A stretch of DNA of 64,000 nucleotides from positions 276,001-340,000 of the forward strand of contig WAEK01000004.1 in the NCBI GenBank assembly GCA_011634665.1. Reading direction: 5' to 3'. The notes below the pieces were generated by a model. The model was not told the DNA's origin. It did no database searches and was given only the letters and a program-made list of their open reading frames with translations. A program made the translations under genes and the position numbers. This document shows, piece after piece, positions 24,973 through 34,808 of the stretch (its first letter is position 1; each line of letters starts with the position of its first letter). Origin of the DNA: Mortierella sp. BCC40632. Lineage: Eukaryota > Mortierellomycota > Mortierellomycetes > Mortierellales > Mortierellaceae.

Positions 24973-25901
24973 TTGAATAAAAAAAAAAAAAAAAAACGAG
25001 GCTCGATGGATTGTGTGCCAAAACACTTGAAGCTTGGTGTTTGTTCCGAGACGCCTAGGTCCAGGCGTATCTAGATGTGCCTGGGTGCTTAGTCACTGAT
25101 TTCAGTGAAGCCAACAAAGGCTAGGTCACAGACTTCCGGGATAACCCCCGAGAGAGGGTACAGCGGATGACCTCCTCTGGCTCACCATCAACAGGCTCAA
25201 GCTCTGTGCAGACACAGCACTCCAACAGGCCCTTCTCAAGGACAACAGACAGCAAGCAATAAGAGGCAGCGGAGGCCATGTCCTTTGCAGAGCATGGACA
25301 GACGCGCGCCGACGAATAAAACCCCTCACGGGGCCCATAAAAAAAAAAAACAAACAGCAAGCAACGAATCCAAACCCAGCAGCAACTTCAGATGCCAATT
25401 ATAAGCGAATGCGCAAGACTTGGAATCACCCTCCGTATATTGTGGCGTCCAAGGAGGAGAAGACATTTGGCTGGATGTGGCCCACCCCTGGCTACGGTTC
25501 CTTTTTAGACATGCCAAGGGAGTACACTCCTCCAGCTTCGCGAGCAAGACCGAAGCTGCCTGACATCAGGCGAGCAAACGTTGCTGACGTAGACCTGCTT
25601 GACTGGGAGTCGCTCTCGCAGCTCGTGGACCCCTCAGACCTTTTGCTTTAGTTGTAGATCCTGCCTTTTGACTTGTCCCCTCTGCGGGTGCTCTTTGCAG
25701 CCTAGTCTTTTTCCCTTTCTCTGCATTTGTGTTTTTAGTAGCTATATCGTTTCTGGGTCACCCTCCACCTTTTCCTTCTTCTCTCTACTCTTCTGTTGTA
25801 GGATAGTGTAGTTTTTGTGAACTAGCTGGCCACGTCCGCAGACCGTGGTATGAGTGCGCGCCGACGAATAAAACCCCTAACGGGGCCCATAAAAAAAAAA
25901 A
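24973..25901 (+). repeat. Left outer palindrome arm with LINE 3' portion
   Basis: The first 150 bases contain small hairpins ('GACGCCTAGGTCCAGGCGT', 'GTCACTGATTTCAGTGA'). From about 25131 follows the 3' end of a non-LTR element ORF ('ADDLLWLTIN', 'LQQALLKDN' in translation) and its 3' UTR, ending 'AATAAAACCCCTAACGGGGC' and poly(A) at 25891-25901. It is inverted at 45902-46845. Confidence 0.8.
25260..25353 (+). mobile_element. 5'-truncated LINE tail (94 bp) with 11-bp target duplication
   Basis: This stretch ends in 'AATAAAACCCCTCACGGGGC', CCAT and an A-tract, the same tail as the surrounding LINE, and interrupts its reading frame. ACAGCAAGCAA occurs directly on both sides (25249-25259 and 25354-25364), a perfect 11-bp target duplication. 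The paralogue at 51925-51950 lacks the insert. An inverted copy lies at about 46455-46549 in the right arm. Confidence 0.85.
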
Positions 25902-26206
25902 GGAAAAAGCTATTCTCACATTATATGTGAGCGGCTTATTCTCAGTCATATGTGAGAATAACTCTCAAACTCTTTTTTTTCTTAATCTCACATATGTGTG
26001 AGACGCTTATTCTCACACATATCTCCTGAAAAAGGCCTCCAGCTTACTCTCACACATATCTCAACGTTCTGCTCTCACATTTATCTACAGTCCCAGCTTT
26101 TCTTTCTTCCTTTTTTTACAGGCCCCGTTAGGGGTTTTATTCATTTGTGCGCACCCGTCCCATGTTTTCCAGACGTGGCTATCTAGTCCTCAATCCACCA
26201 AAGGGA
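25902..26206 (+). repeat. Left terminal inverted repeat of the Ulp1-MULE
   Basis: It matches 34966-35271 in reverse. The outer 200 bp hold at least six imperfect copies of the palindrome TCTCACATATGTGAGA, plausible transposase binding sites. The inner 90 bp (about 26117-26206) are a LINE 3' end in minus orientation, so the repeat has captured LINE sequence. Confidence 0.9.
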
Positions 26207-27302
26207 AGGAAAAAAGGTAAGTAGGTTGGAGCTCAAGTCTCCTGCGCAGAACAACGACCCCTATCCTGACAAGTGGTGGGACACAGTGTTCAATCGCACA
26301 CACCGCCTCCTTAGGTCACCAAAAGAGAGGTCTTTCAACAGATAAAGCCAGAACTACGTGGAGCGAAGACGTCAATAAGAAGTGCAAGCGCTGTCTCATC
26401 GACTACCCCGGGCAGGAGCCCCGCATAGAGGATCCACGACACTCCTTCGCCAACTGCGGAGCAGTGTGGACCTCTAGAAGGCCGCCCGCTCTTGGATCGC
26501 CACTCTCATCCTGGGCATGATCGTCAACAGTCTGCCTGACAACTGCATGCTGGGATGGCCAGAAGCTAAAAGCCTGCCCCTCATCGCAGTACACACACTC
26601 AGTGGTCCTGTACGGCATTTGAAGACTTTTGTCGCCATCCACAAGCTACTTCCGGGCCAACCCCAAGAGACGGCTCAGCGGATGATCTCCTCTGGCTCAC
26701 AGTCAATAGCCTCAAGCTCCGTGCACACACAGCACTCCAACAAGCCAAACTCAAGGATAACAAACAACAATCAATGAATCCAAAAGCAGCAGCAACACCA
26801 GACGCCAATTACAAGCGGATGCACGAGACTTGGAACCCCCCTCCGTACATTGTGGTGTCCAAGTAGGAAGTGACATTTGGTCGGATGTGGCCCACCCCTG
26901 TCTATGGTCCTTTCTTAGACATGCCAGGGGGAATATACTCCTCCAGCTCCCGCGCAAGACCGAAGCCGCCCGACATCAGGCGTGCTGAAGTTGCTGAGGT
27001 CGACCTGCTTGATTAGGAGCCGCTCTCGCAGCTCCTGGACCCCTCGTACCCCTTTGTCCTAGTTATAGATCCTGCCCTTGACTTGCCCCCCTCTGCGGGT
27101 GCTCTTTGTACTCTGGTCTTTTCCCTCTTCTCTGCATTTGTATTTTTAGTAGCTATATCGTTTCTGAGTCGCCCTCCACTTTTTCTTTTTCTTCTCTCTA
27201 TTCTGTGGTTAGTCTTGAGAACTAGTTGGCTACGTCTGCAGATCGTGGGACGGGCGCGCGCTTGACAAATAAAAAGCCCCCAACAGGGCCTGTAAAAAAA
27301 AA
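26207..27302 (+). mobile_element. Degraded LINE 3' portion inside the MULE
   Basis: Translated pieces resemble the LINE C-terminal region also at 52590-51219: 'CKRCLIDYPG...H' (C-x2-C...H, near 26380-26460), 'LPDNCMLGWPEA', 'FVAIHKLLPGQP' and 'LQQAKLKDNKQQ'. Stops and frameshifts break it. The 3' UTR follows (27060-27260, 'TAGCTATATCGTTTCTGAGTC') and ends 'GCCCCCAACAGGGCCTGT' plus A9 near 27302. This is a copy of the element family seen in the palindrome arms. Confidence 0.75.
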
Positions 27303-27475
27303 GGTAAGAAAAAAAGTGGAAGGCGACCCAGAAACGAAATAGCTAGAAAAAAAAAATACAATGCAGAGAAGAGGGGGGGGATAGAGTACAAAGGAACCCC
27401 ACAGGGGGGCAGTCAAGGACAGGGTCTACAACTAGGGCAAAAAGGTCCGAGAGATCCAACAGCTGCGAGATCTTA
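27303..27475 (-). mobile_element. Inverted LINE 3' UTR fragment
   Basis: This is a minus-strand fragment of the same LINE 3' UTR (reverse complement shows 'CGACCCAGAAACG' and the leader of the tail), placed head-to-head with the preceding LINE tail. Degenerate. Confidence 0.6.
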
Positions 27476-27976
27476 TTCTCAGTCGTAACGAAAGATCATT
27501 CATTTTATACTGACTTCTTTTTGACTAGGGTAGCATGTGCATGTGACACGATATAGGAGACCACTTAAAAATGATAAAAGAGTTCAAAAAAAGAGGATTG
27601 CTTCTGTAAACTCGAGCCGGCTCAAACATTGGGATTGGCGCACAGATCCCTATTGCGGCATTGGAAGTCTACAACCGGGTTCCTGAAACTCATTTTTATT
27701 TACTAGCTGGGATGTATCTAGGATGAATCATCATCACCTATTTTTCATGTTAGAAAGTGTCACAAACAGGGTCTTTACTTCCAATCATGTGCTTTTAAAC
27801 TCACCAGTTTCAGAAGACTTGACAAATATCCCCATTTCTGGCTCGGGGAGACAATGGATCTATTTGACTCCAAGGTGAAGAACCTCGTACTATCAGGCAT
27901 ATTAGAATAGATATCATGAGGAGATGGCTTGCAATGGCAGCAGAAGTGATCTGTAAGATTACCTGGTGTCGAGGTT
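27476..27976. other. Non-coding part of the MULE, 3' flank of accessory gene
   Basis: From about 27730 it is similar to 53355-53600, the 3' side of the related accessory gene in element Y ('TTAGAAAGTGTCA', 'GACAAATATCCCCATTTCTGG'). No gene is seen. The shared part may hold a terminal exon or 3' UTR. Confidence 0.5.
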
Positions 27977-28705
27977 TCAAAAATAGTTATTGATCGCCCT
28001 CAACCTATCGTCAAGACTATCCAGTCTCTCTCTAACGTGTAGAGAGTCGCTTAGTCTCTTGGATTGACGCTCTTCTGCCTGCACCAGCTGCTTTGTGACT
28101 CTTGAAAGCTCGTCTATGAGGACACGATGGCCAATGAAGTGCTCCCTGAGTTGTTGCTCAATCCTATCGCTTCGCTGAGACAATTTGGTGGTAAATTTTT
28201 CGTAGTAGGTGGCCATTGTTTGGTTGAAATGCTCTGTCATGTCTGAATCCGCTACTTCGAGCGATGATGATGGCTGACAAGCAATAAATGTTGAAGGATT
28301 GTTGGTCATTTCTTCAGCCGCCTTCTGTGCAAGCTCGCAGCTATCATAGTGTCGTTTAACTGATGACCTCAAATTGATTGTTGTCATACATAGGCAGCGG
28401 TACTGCATCTCGGCGGTGGGGTCTCGTGTGATAATGATGTCCTTGTTTATTTTGTTGCAGCGGAATCGGAGGGGCACATCTTGGTGGTATCGCAAAAAGG
28501 TGATCTTCATCCTGTGCAGAGAGAATCCGCGATCGCCGCTTCTTCAAGAGTCCTTGAGTACACTGGAAATAAGTGCAACCAACCCCCTCGTTGGTCTTTT
28601 TTTTTTCGCTTCTTCCGCTGTTGCCGAATCGTCCCTCACCGCCCTGCTCCTGGGCGACTTGGCTGCCAGAGAGTTCTCTGACTTAGTCGGAGTCTGCTTT
28701 GGCAT
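27977..28705 (-). pseudogene. MULE accessory ORF, zinc-finger-like plus coiled-coil (frameshifted)
   Basis: I do not recognise the family. A second copy lies at 53600-54864. The start is the ATG at 28705 ('MPKQTPTKSENSLAAKSPRS'), aligned with MPKSRK in the other copy. Then come 'GVGCTYFQCTQGLLKKRRS', 'LRYHQDVPLRFRCNKINKD', and 'MQYRCLCMTTINLRSSVKRH' followed by YDSCE: a C-x-C...H-x4-C arrangement typical of a zinc-binding finger. The C-terminal half is charged and heptad-like ('IDELSRVTKQLVQAEERQSK'), likely a coiled coil. Two frameshifts interrupt the frame near 28500 and 28600, and another lies at the T-run just before the stop, where the paralogue continues 'DASTP' to a GTAATC donor. It is opposite in strand to the transposase gene. 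A DNA-binding or transposase-partner role is only inference. Confidence 0.7.
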
Positions 28706-28732
28706 AAGAGGTGAGGCAGAGAAGCGTGAAAA

Positions 28733-28764
<32 letters not shown>

Positions 28765-28880
28765 GGAGAGAGGGAGAGAGGGAGAATATGTGTGTATGTG
28801 AGTGGGAATGTGTGTGAGTGAGTGCGTGTAGAAGAGAAAGAGAGAAGCGAGAAAGAGAGAGACTACCACTTGAACTTACC
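28733..28880. repeat. GA-rich microsatellite
   Basis: Runs of GAGA and GGGAGA, with GTGTGT interspersed, form a simple repeat at the 5' side of the accessory gene. Open frames crossing it are artefacts of low complexity. Confidence 0.85.
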
Positions 28881-28977
28881 TCCTTGTATAAATCTTGGTT
28901 CTCACGCTGGTCTCTCGTTCCTCCTCTATGAACACCCCAGCCCCTTCTTTGAACATCCTGTTTCCTTTGTCTCCTTC

Positions 28978-29783
28978 TCTGAACAACCATGTACTTCTCT
29001 GAACAACCATGTACTTCTCTGAACAACCATGTACTTCTCTAAACAACCATGTACTTTTTCTGAGAAGCCACATGCTTTTTTTTTAAATACCACATACTTC
29101 CCATTTCCTTCTCTTTGCTGTACGCCCGCTTCTCTGTTTTACCCATCTCTTTTATCTAAGCTGTACGCCCCTTCTTTTTGTACATCTCGTTTTCCTTCTC
29201 TGAAAAACTTTCTCCTTCTCTGAACAACCCTCCCCTTCTCTGAACAACCATAGACTTCTCTGAACAACCCTCCCCTTCTCTGAACAACCATAGACTTCTC
29301 TGAACAACCCTCCCCCCTCTCTGAAAAACCACATGCTTCTCTGAGCAACTATACACTTCTCTGAACAACCCCTCCCTTCTCTGAACAACCCTCCCCTTCT
29401 CTGAACAACCCTCCCCCTTCTCTGAGCAACCATAGACTTCTCTGAACAACCACACACTTCTCTGAACAACCACATGCTTCTCTGAGCAACCATAGACTTC
29501 TCTGAGCAACCATATGCTTCTCTGAAAAACCACATACTTCTCTGAGCAACTATACACTTCTCTGAGCAACCCTCCCTTCTCTGAACAACCCCCCCCTTCT
29601 CTGAGCAACCATAGACTTCTCTGAACAACCCTCCCCTTCTCTGAGCAACCATAGACTTCTCTGAGCAACCATATACTTCTCTGAGCAACCCTCCCCTTCT
29701 CTGAACAACCCTCCCCTTCTCTGAGCAACCATAGACTTCTCTGAGCAACCATAGACTTCTCTGAGCAACCATAAACTTCTCTG
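28978..29783. repeat. 20-bp minisatellite, about 40 units
   Basis: The unit is close to 'ACTTCTCTGAGCAACCATAG', with variants ending CCCTCCCC or CCACATGC. Because 20 is not a multiple of three, three units make 60 nt, so every frame reads the same 20-residue superrepeat; this gives long minus-strand open frames (29152-29946, 29156-29752) that are not genes. Confidence 0.9.
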
Positions 29784-30656
29784 GTACTTCACTGGCATAG
29801 TCTTTGAGACAAAGCAAAAGTTTTGTGGTGGACGGTAGTTTAGAGTGACCCATGTTCACCTTGGGTTTTTGTTGAGAATCGGGGCCTCGCAAATCATGAA
29901 CAGAAACGAGAGTGGCAAACGAGCAAGGTGTAGGAGCAGAGATCAAACTTTTTTTTAGCGGACGCGTCTAATCTGACTCTAGCACTAAGTGAGAGCAGTT
30001 TTTCAACGGGCTTTTTCTCGTACCAACCCGGGAACCGCATGTGTTGGGCAAGAGTCAGGTGAAGCACCACAACCATGCAGCTTAGCATTACACTATAAAA
30101 GGGACTCAACACGGCTACGGCAAATATTCATTCACCATTCACTCTACGCAACTACCCATCATGCTTTCAATCTCCCGCCACCAAGCAAACAAGAAAAGTA
30201 CGACTTCCGCTTTGGCTCCAATTGGCTCCTAGTCCAATCCGCTAAGGATCTGCGAAATTGCTGTCATTTGATCCCCGTTTTGAAAGACACCGGCCTGGGA
30301 ACACTGGTTGAAGCTGAATCGCAGACTATGCGGAAATCATTTTTCAAGAGCGACATCAAGGATGTGATCAAGCTTCCATTCATCCCCAAAATTGAAATTC
30401 TATTGGATGCGACACGGCGAGGTCATCAAAAAGAAAAAAGAGAAGACTTTTTATGGTGGTGTTCGACGGCATCAATGAGCTCGTGTTTGATCTGGATTCC
30501 ATCCCTGTATTGAATCAGGTATGAGATGTTACTGGACTACAGACTCGTGTTTTGTTGGAGGAGTGTGTGTTGAATTTTCTTTTTATTGAGACGCGGAGCA
30601 ATGCTCTACGCCCGAACTGTAACTAATAAGTAATCTGTTCAACTGCTTTCATTAGG
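29784..30656 (+). other. 5' region of the Ulp1-MULE gene
   Basis: A frame at 29989-30513 ends just before a possible donor (CAG|GTATGAG near 30518) and could encode the N-terminal part of the transposase-protease protein ('EIEILLDATRRGHQ'-like charged sequence). A TATA-like 'CACTATAAAAGG' lies at about 30090. Family membership of this part is not clear. Confidence 0.4.
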
Positions 30657-31437
30657 TTGCTACAACAAGAAAGTTCATTGATGATTTTAATAACTCAATG
30701 CGCTGGCTTTTGGTCAAAATCGACATTGAACAATGAAATCAAAGAGTTTGTTAAATGGCTTCAAAACAGACTGTTGAATGAAGAAAAACTACGCCTTATC
30801 TCCTTCCAACCAACATTTCTCCCAGATCACGGAGTGACCCGCGTGACCTCTTCATCCTCTGTGGTAATGAGTGGTTGAACGACGATGTGATAAACTACAT
30901 TATGTTGTTCTTCCACCTTGTTTACGGAGAGCAAGGAAGGCGGGTTTTCATGCCTGTTCGATGCCCAGGATTCGGATACGATAGTGTCGGAAAACCTTTC
31001 GAAAAATACATCCGAAGGAGTCGCACAGAGAAAGTCTACACTGTAGTGCACTACGGGAATCATTGGGGCGTGATGGTATTCGACCTTGTTCAGTACACTG
31101 TTTTAATCGGTGACTCACTCAGCAAGAGAGCACCCGAGGATACAGTTTGTCATCTGAAGACTTGGCTGTTGAGAGTACTAGAGGGGCGACAGGAGGATCC
31201 GAAAGGGGAGTTTAAGGTTGATCTAGAAAAGCTGGCAGCCATGAATGAACACAGTGCATTCACTGTTCAAGCACAGGATGACGACTTCAGCTGTGGTGTC
31301 CTCGCTCTTCAGGCCATTGAGCAAGATGTGACTCCTGGGTATGACTGGGTCAGATACACCAATCCCATAATGAGTCGAATCCGCTACACACGTCTTCTAG
31401 TCGCTTACACTAAGGTACCGAGCACTGTGAGAGGGGG

Positions 31438-31456
<19 letters not shown>
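30657..31456 (+). pseudogene. Ulp1-type (C48) protease domain of the MULE protein
   Basis: Ulp1-family cysteine proteases cleave SUMO or related tags. The domain begins 'NEWLNDDVINYIMLFFHL' (about 30866 on), the usual Ulp1 opening, and has all of the catalytic triad: His in 'YGNHWGVMVFDL' (codon 31061), Asp in 'LIGDSLS' (codon 31112) and Cys in 'DDFSCGVLALQA' (codon 31292). The upstream part 'PRDLFILCG' joins it only with a frame change near 30845. It continues through an intron (donor AAG|GTACCG near 31413, containing T18-A18) into 'VTEDDVVKALLEGERE' at about 31547. Plant Kaonashi MULEs carry such a domain, so this is probably the N-terminal part of the transposase protein. Target of the protease is unknown. 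Confidence 0.85.
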
Positions 31457-31472
<16 letters not shown>

Positions 31473-31546
31473 TGGCAGGTCATCACAAAAGGGTAGAGGA
31501 AGATAAAAGGAACTCCAGTATCTAAGTTGTATCCATCTACGTTTAG

Positions 31547-32285
31547 GTCACGGAAGACGATGTCGTAAAAGCACTTTTGGAAGGAGAAAGGGAACAGTCC
31601 GAAGGTCATTTAATTTGGACAAGAAGTTCAAGAAGTATCTCAAGGACTTAGGAAAGTCAGCCAATACAGTTCTTTGCGAGGGCCAGAAAGAAGCAAAAGT
31701 ATCCAAAAAGCAGAGAGCTGAGCCCCTATAACTAACGAGAGTGATTACACGGATGTGGATAGGGATTCAGACGACTACATTGATCATTACAACAACTTGG
31801 CCAGCTCCGATGACAACTTCGACTATGAGAGTTTGGAAGAAATCATTGTAGACACGAAAAGCTTTGCTACTGGCAGTAGAGAGCTTAACGAGAGCGAAAA
31901 GGAGCCAAGTGTCGAAGAGCTGGAAAAAGACTAGAGGCCCAGACGAGGGTATCCGAACAATTGGCAAGAAAAGTCCGACGGCGATAGATCGAACAGCCCT
32001 GATTGTCCTGAGAGTTGTACCTCATCTTCAAGCAGCAGCGAGAGTGACAATAGTTCCACAAAGAACGAAAGTGATGAGGACGACGCTGTTTCTCTCTGCC
32101 CCAATGAGTCGGATACATCAGAAGATCTAGAAGGCCTCAGAGGCGAGGCCTCATCTGCAAGTGGTCATGACAACAGGGACAACACGGAGTGTCAGAGCTA
32201 TGGTGCGTGCGCTATTGAATCTAGCAGTTGTTGCACTTGAGACTAGCCTACGAGTTGTGCTAAATTTGTACGCTTTCCTTTTCTA
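31547..32285 (+). pseudogene. Acidic linker of the MULE protein, with introns
   Basis: Between the protease and the transposase core is Asp/Glu/Ser-rich sequence ('DYTDVDRDSDDYIDHYNNL', 'SSSSSESDNSSTKNESDEDD'). A frame change occurs near 31630 ('FNLDKKFKKYLKDLGKSANT') and a stop near 31934. Such acidic, disordered linkers are common between domains. It cannot stand as its own gene. Confidence 0.6.
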
Positions 32286-32509
32286 GGAGAGCACGTGGAT
32301 GCTGTTGGATGGAGCCCCGCAGTCGATGATCAATTCTCGGATTTCGAGGAGGCCAAGTCCATGATGCTCGACTATGCCTGCCGCAATGGTTTCCGAACGA
32401 GGGCCAACTCTTCTTCGAAAAATGCTACTTATCCGACTGGTAAGTGAGTTGTTGTCAACTTTGTGTTATGTCGATATCAAAGGGGCGTTGGCACAACGGG
32501 AGACTTAGG

Positions 32510-32543
<34 letters not shown>

Positions 32544-33790
32544 CACCAAGGGTTAATCGTTTGCACTCGCCAGGGCACACACACCTCAAAAAAGGTTTTG
32601 GATCCATCCAAGCAGCGGCCAGGAAGTATTTCAGTCCGCTGTGGCTGCAAATACGCTGTATACCTTAACAGCCCAAAGTCTATCAAGCCACGATGGCGTA
32701 TTTCCAGCATCTCTGTTTTGCACAACCACGCCCTTGGAAAACCTCGTCCAGAATTTGAGCCTCTTACAGAGTATGACCTCAATTTAATCAGACAGGCTGC
32801 AGAAATGGGTTGGGGAACTGGTAAAACGATAGAGATGCTTCAGATAACCCGAAGCGCCTCTTTTACGAAATCCAAGTACTTGTTCGACCAGAAAAAAAAA
32901 TAGCCAACTATATCTCGAAACAACGTGCATCGTCTAACACCATTTCTGATGCTGCCCAGTTGTTCAACTTGCTTGGAGAAATCCCAGGCCAATGGCTCTC
33001 CAGGAACAGGATTGTGGCCGGTCGTCTCCAGGCTGTCTTTTGGATGTGCCCGGCGCAACAGGATTTATACAGGAGGTATCATGACGTTGTCGTCCACGAC
33101 ACAACTGCATCCACCAATCGATTCGGTATGCCGCTCCATTGCTTCGTTGTAGTTGACAACAATTTTCGGACAAGACTGGTAGCCTGTGCCCCTTACCTCT
33201 GGCGAAGAGACCTCAGATTACGAATGGGTCCTTTCGCAACTGCTAGAGCTGAATGAAAATAAGCCCCCAAAGACCCTCATGCTGGATAAAGATCCAGCAA
33301 TGAACATTGTCAGTACAACCTTTCTCCCTGATACAACTATAGTCAATTGCCGGTGGCACGCAAACAAGAACATTAGGCTACGCCTTTTCAAAGCCCTTGG
33401 GAAAGATTGGGATGAATTCTCACTCCGCTTTCAAGATGTCACCCGCTCTTTGATTTCCAGAGAATTCGAGGCCAAGTGGCAGAAGCTGTGCGAGAAATAT
33501 CAACAAAACCCCATCGTCCTCAACTATCTTGATCGTTTGTATTCGAACCGTTTTCGATGGGCTTGGCCATGGGTGCGCACTCAGTTCACAGCTGGGATGC
33601 AATCCACTCAACGAGTAGAGAAGTCGCACCATCTTCTTAAAATGCTGAATCTCAATGGTGGTTCCTCTTTAACAAGGGTCCTTAAAGCTACAGGGGGTGA
33701 AGATAGAGAAGGAACTTTTTGAGGCAAAAAATTCAATAGCTGTCCTGAAGGTGAGGCAGCCAGAAGAGAGGCAAGTTCCAGGACTTTAGA
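32286..33790 (+). pseudogene. MULE transposase core with FAR1-type zinc finger
   Basis: After an acceptor at about 32285 comes 'FEEAKSMMLDYACRNGF', then an intron (donor TG|GTAAGTGAG near 32441, T-rich, acceptor near 32573) and the FAR1/WRKY-GCM1 finger: 'VRCGCKYAVYL...RWRISSISVLHNHAL' (C-x-C ... H-N-H, 32630-32735). The catalytic core follows: 'FWMCPAQQDLYRRYHDVV', first Asp in 'VHDTTASTNRFGMPLHCF' (codon 33098), second Asp in 'LMLDKDPAMNIV' (near 33285), the 'NCRWHANKNIRL' signature, and 'NRFRWAWPWVRTQFTAG' near the last acidic residue. Frames change at an A-run near 32890, near 33195 and near 33680, so the gene is broken or the homopolymers are misread. Transposases of this class cut at the inverted repeats of the element. 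Confidence 0.85.
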
Positions 33791-33797
33791 GCCGACC

Positions 33798-33982
33798 ATG
33801 TCAGAAAAGGCGTTCAAGCAAGTACTACAATCCAATGAGGATCTTTTGGGTTCGTTTGCTAAGGCCAAAATGAGGCGGGAGATGGACTCATCATTTGGGT
33901 TTTCTGCGCGTCTCAAGAGTCTACAGGAGCTCTTGGAGCTCTACCCCCAGACAGTGACTCGGCAAGTATCCTATCCAAACAC

Positions 33983-34017
<35 letters not shown>

Positions 34018-34808
34018 GAAGAGGATATTAATATTGCCTCGTCTCGTGTAATAGGATGAATCGGGGCGTATATCAACTCTCGTTTCTCTGATCTCTAGGA
34101 TCGGTCAAGACGATATGCGTTTCGTTTTCAGGGCAAAAGGACACGTTGGGCTGCGAACAGAAGGAATACGTCATACTTCTGACCGATCACTCGTACTTCT
34201 GCACTTGTCTACTCCTCCAAAATTTGGGAGTCGTTTGCCGCCATTTTTTCTGCGTCATGAGGAAAGAGCCAGAGTGCCGATATCACATCAGTTTAGTGCA
34301 CCGCCGCTGGTATAAGGAATCCATCCAAGACATCCCCGATCTTAGTGAGAGGATTGGACGCAAGTCTTTCCAGGCCGCTTCTCGGCACCACAAGTCAACC
34401 AGAATGGGGTATCCCTCGGATTCTTTCATGACCAGTGTTTCTGACCTGTTCTCCTCGAAAAAAAAAAAATCTGTCGCTTATCACAAGGAGACCCAATCTA
34501 GGAAGAGACGGCACGCAGAAATAACAGGACTCGGAAAGAAGATCGCAGGTCTTTCGAGCAACGATCCACTTATGCATGGGAAGATTTTGAGCAAGATGGA
34601 GGAAATTCAGGGATCTCTGGAAAAGGATATGGAAAGTGAAGCAGCTGTGCAAAACGATGGTGAGACTCCTACCGTCGGCGATCCAAGAAGAGTGAAGACC
34701 AAAGGACGACCGAGGAGTGCTAGGATTTTGAGTAGTGGCGAAAAGAGTAAAAAAAAGGGAAGCACAATTGACGATGTGTCAAATCGGCATCATAGACCGA
34801 TGACATAA
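33798..34808 (+). pseudogene. SWIM zinc finger and AT-hook-like tail of the MULE protein
   Basis: 'MSEKAFKQVLQSNEDLLGSF' and 'ARLKSLQELLELYPQTVTRQ' precede an intron with a T29 tract (33986-34015). Past the acceptor near 34100 is 'YFCTCLLLQNLGVVCRHFF', a C-x-C-x9-C-x-H SWIM finger as in other MULE transposases (about 34198-34250). The tail is basic, with 'SRKRRHAEITGLGKKIAGLS' and 'KTKGRPRSARIL' (near 34700), an AT-hook-like core. The stop is at 34806. A degraded copy of this tail is at 60620-61000. Confidence 0.8.

Noticed and set aside
26403..26642. 79-residue frame in the MULE
   Set aside because: Reverse-strand shadow of the degraded LINE ORF.
28978..29783. CRISPR-like regular array
   Set aside because: Units are contiguous and variable with no unique spacers, and the genome is eukaryotic.
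29152..29946. 264-residue open frame on the minus strand with repeats
   Set aside because: It is the 20-bp minisatellite translated; similar frames exist in the other phases, so it has no coding signal of its own.
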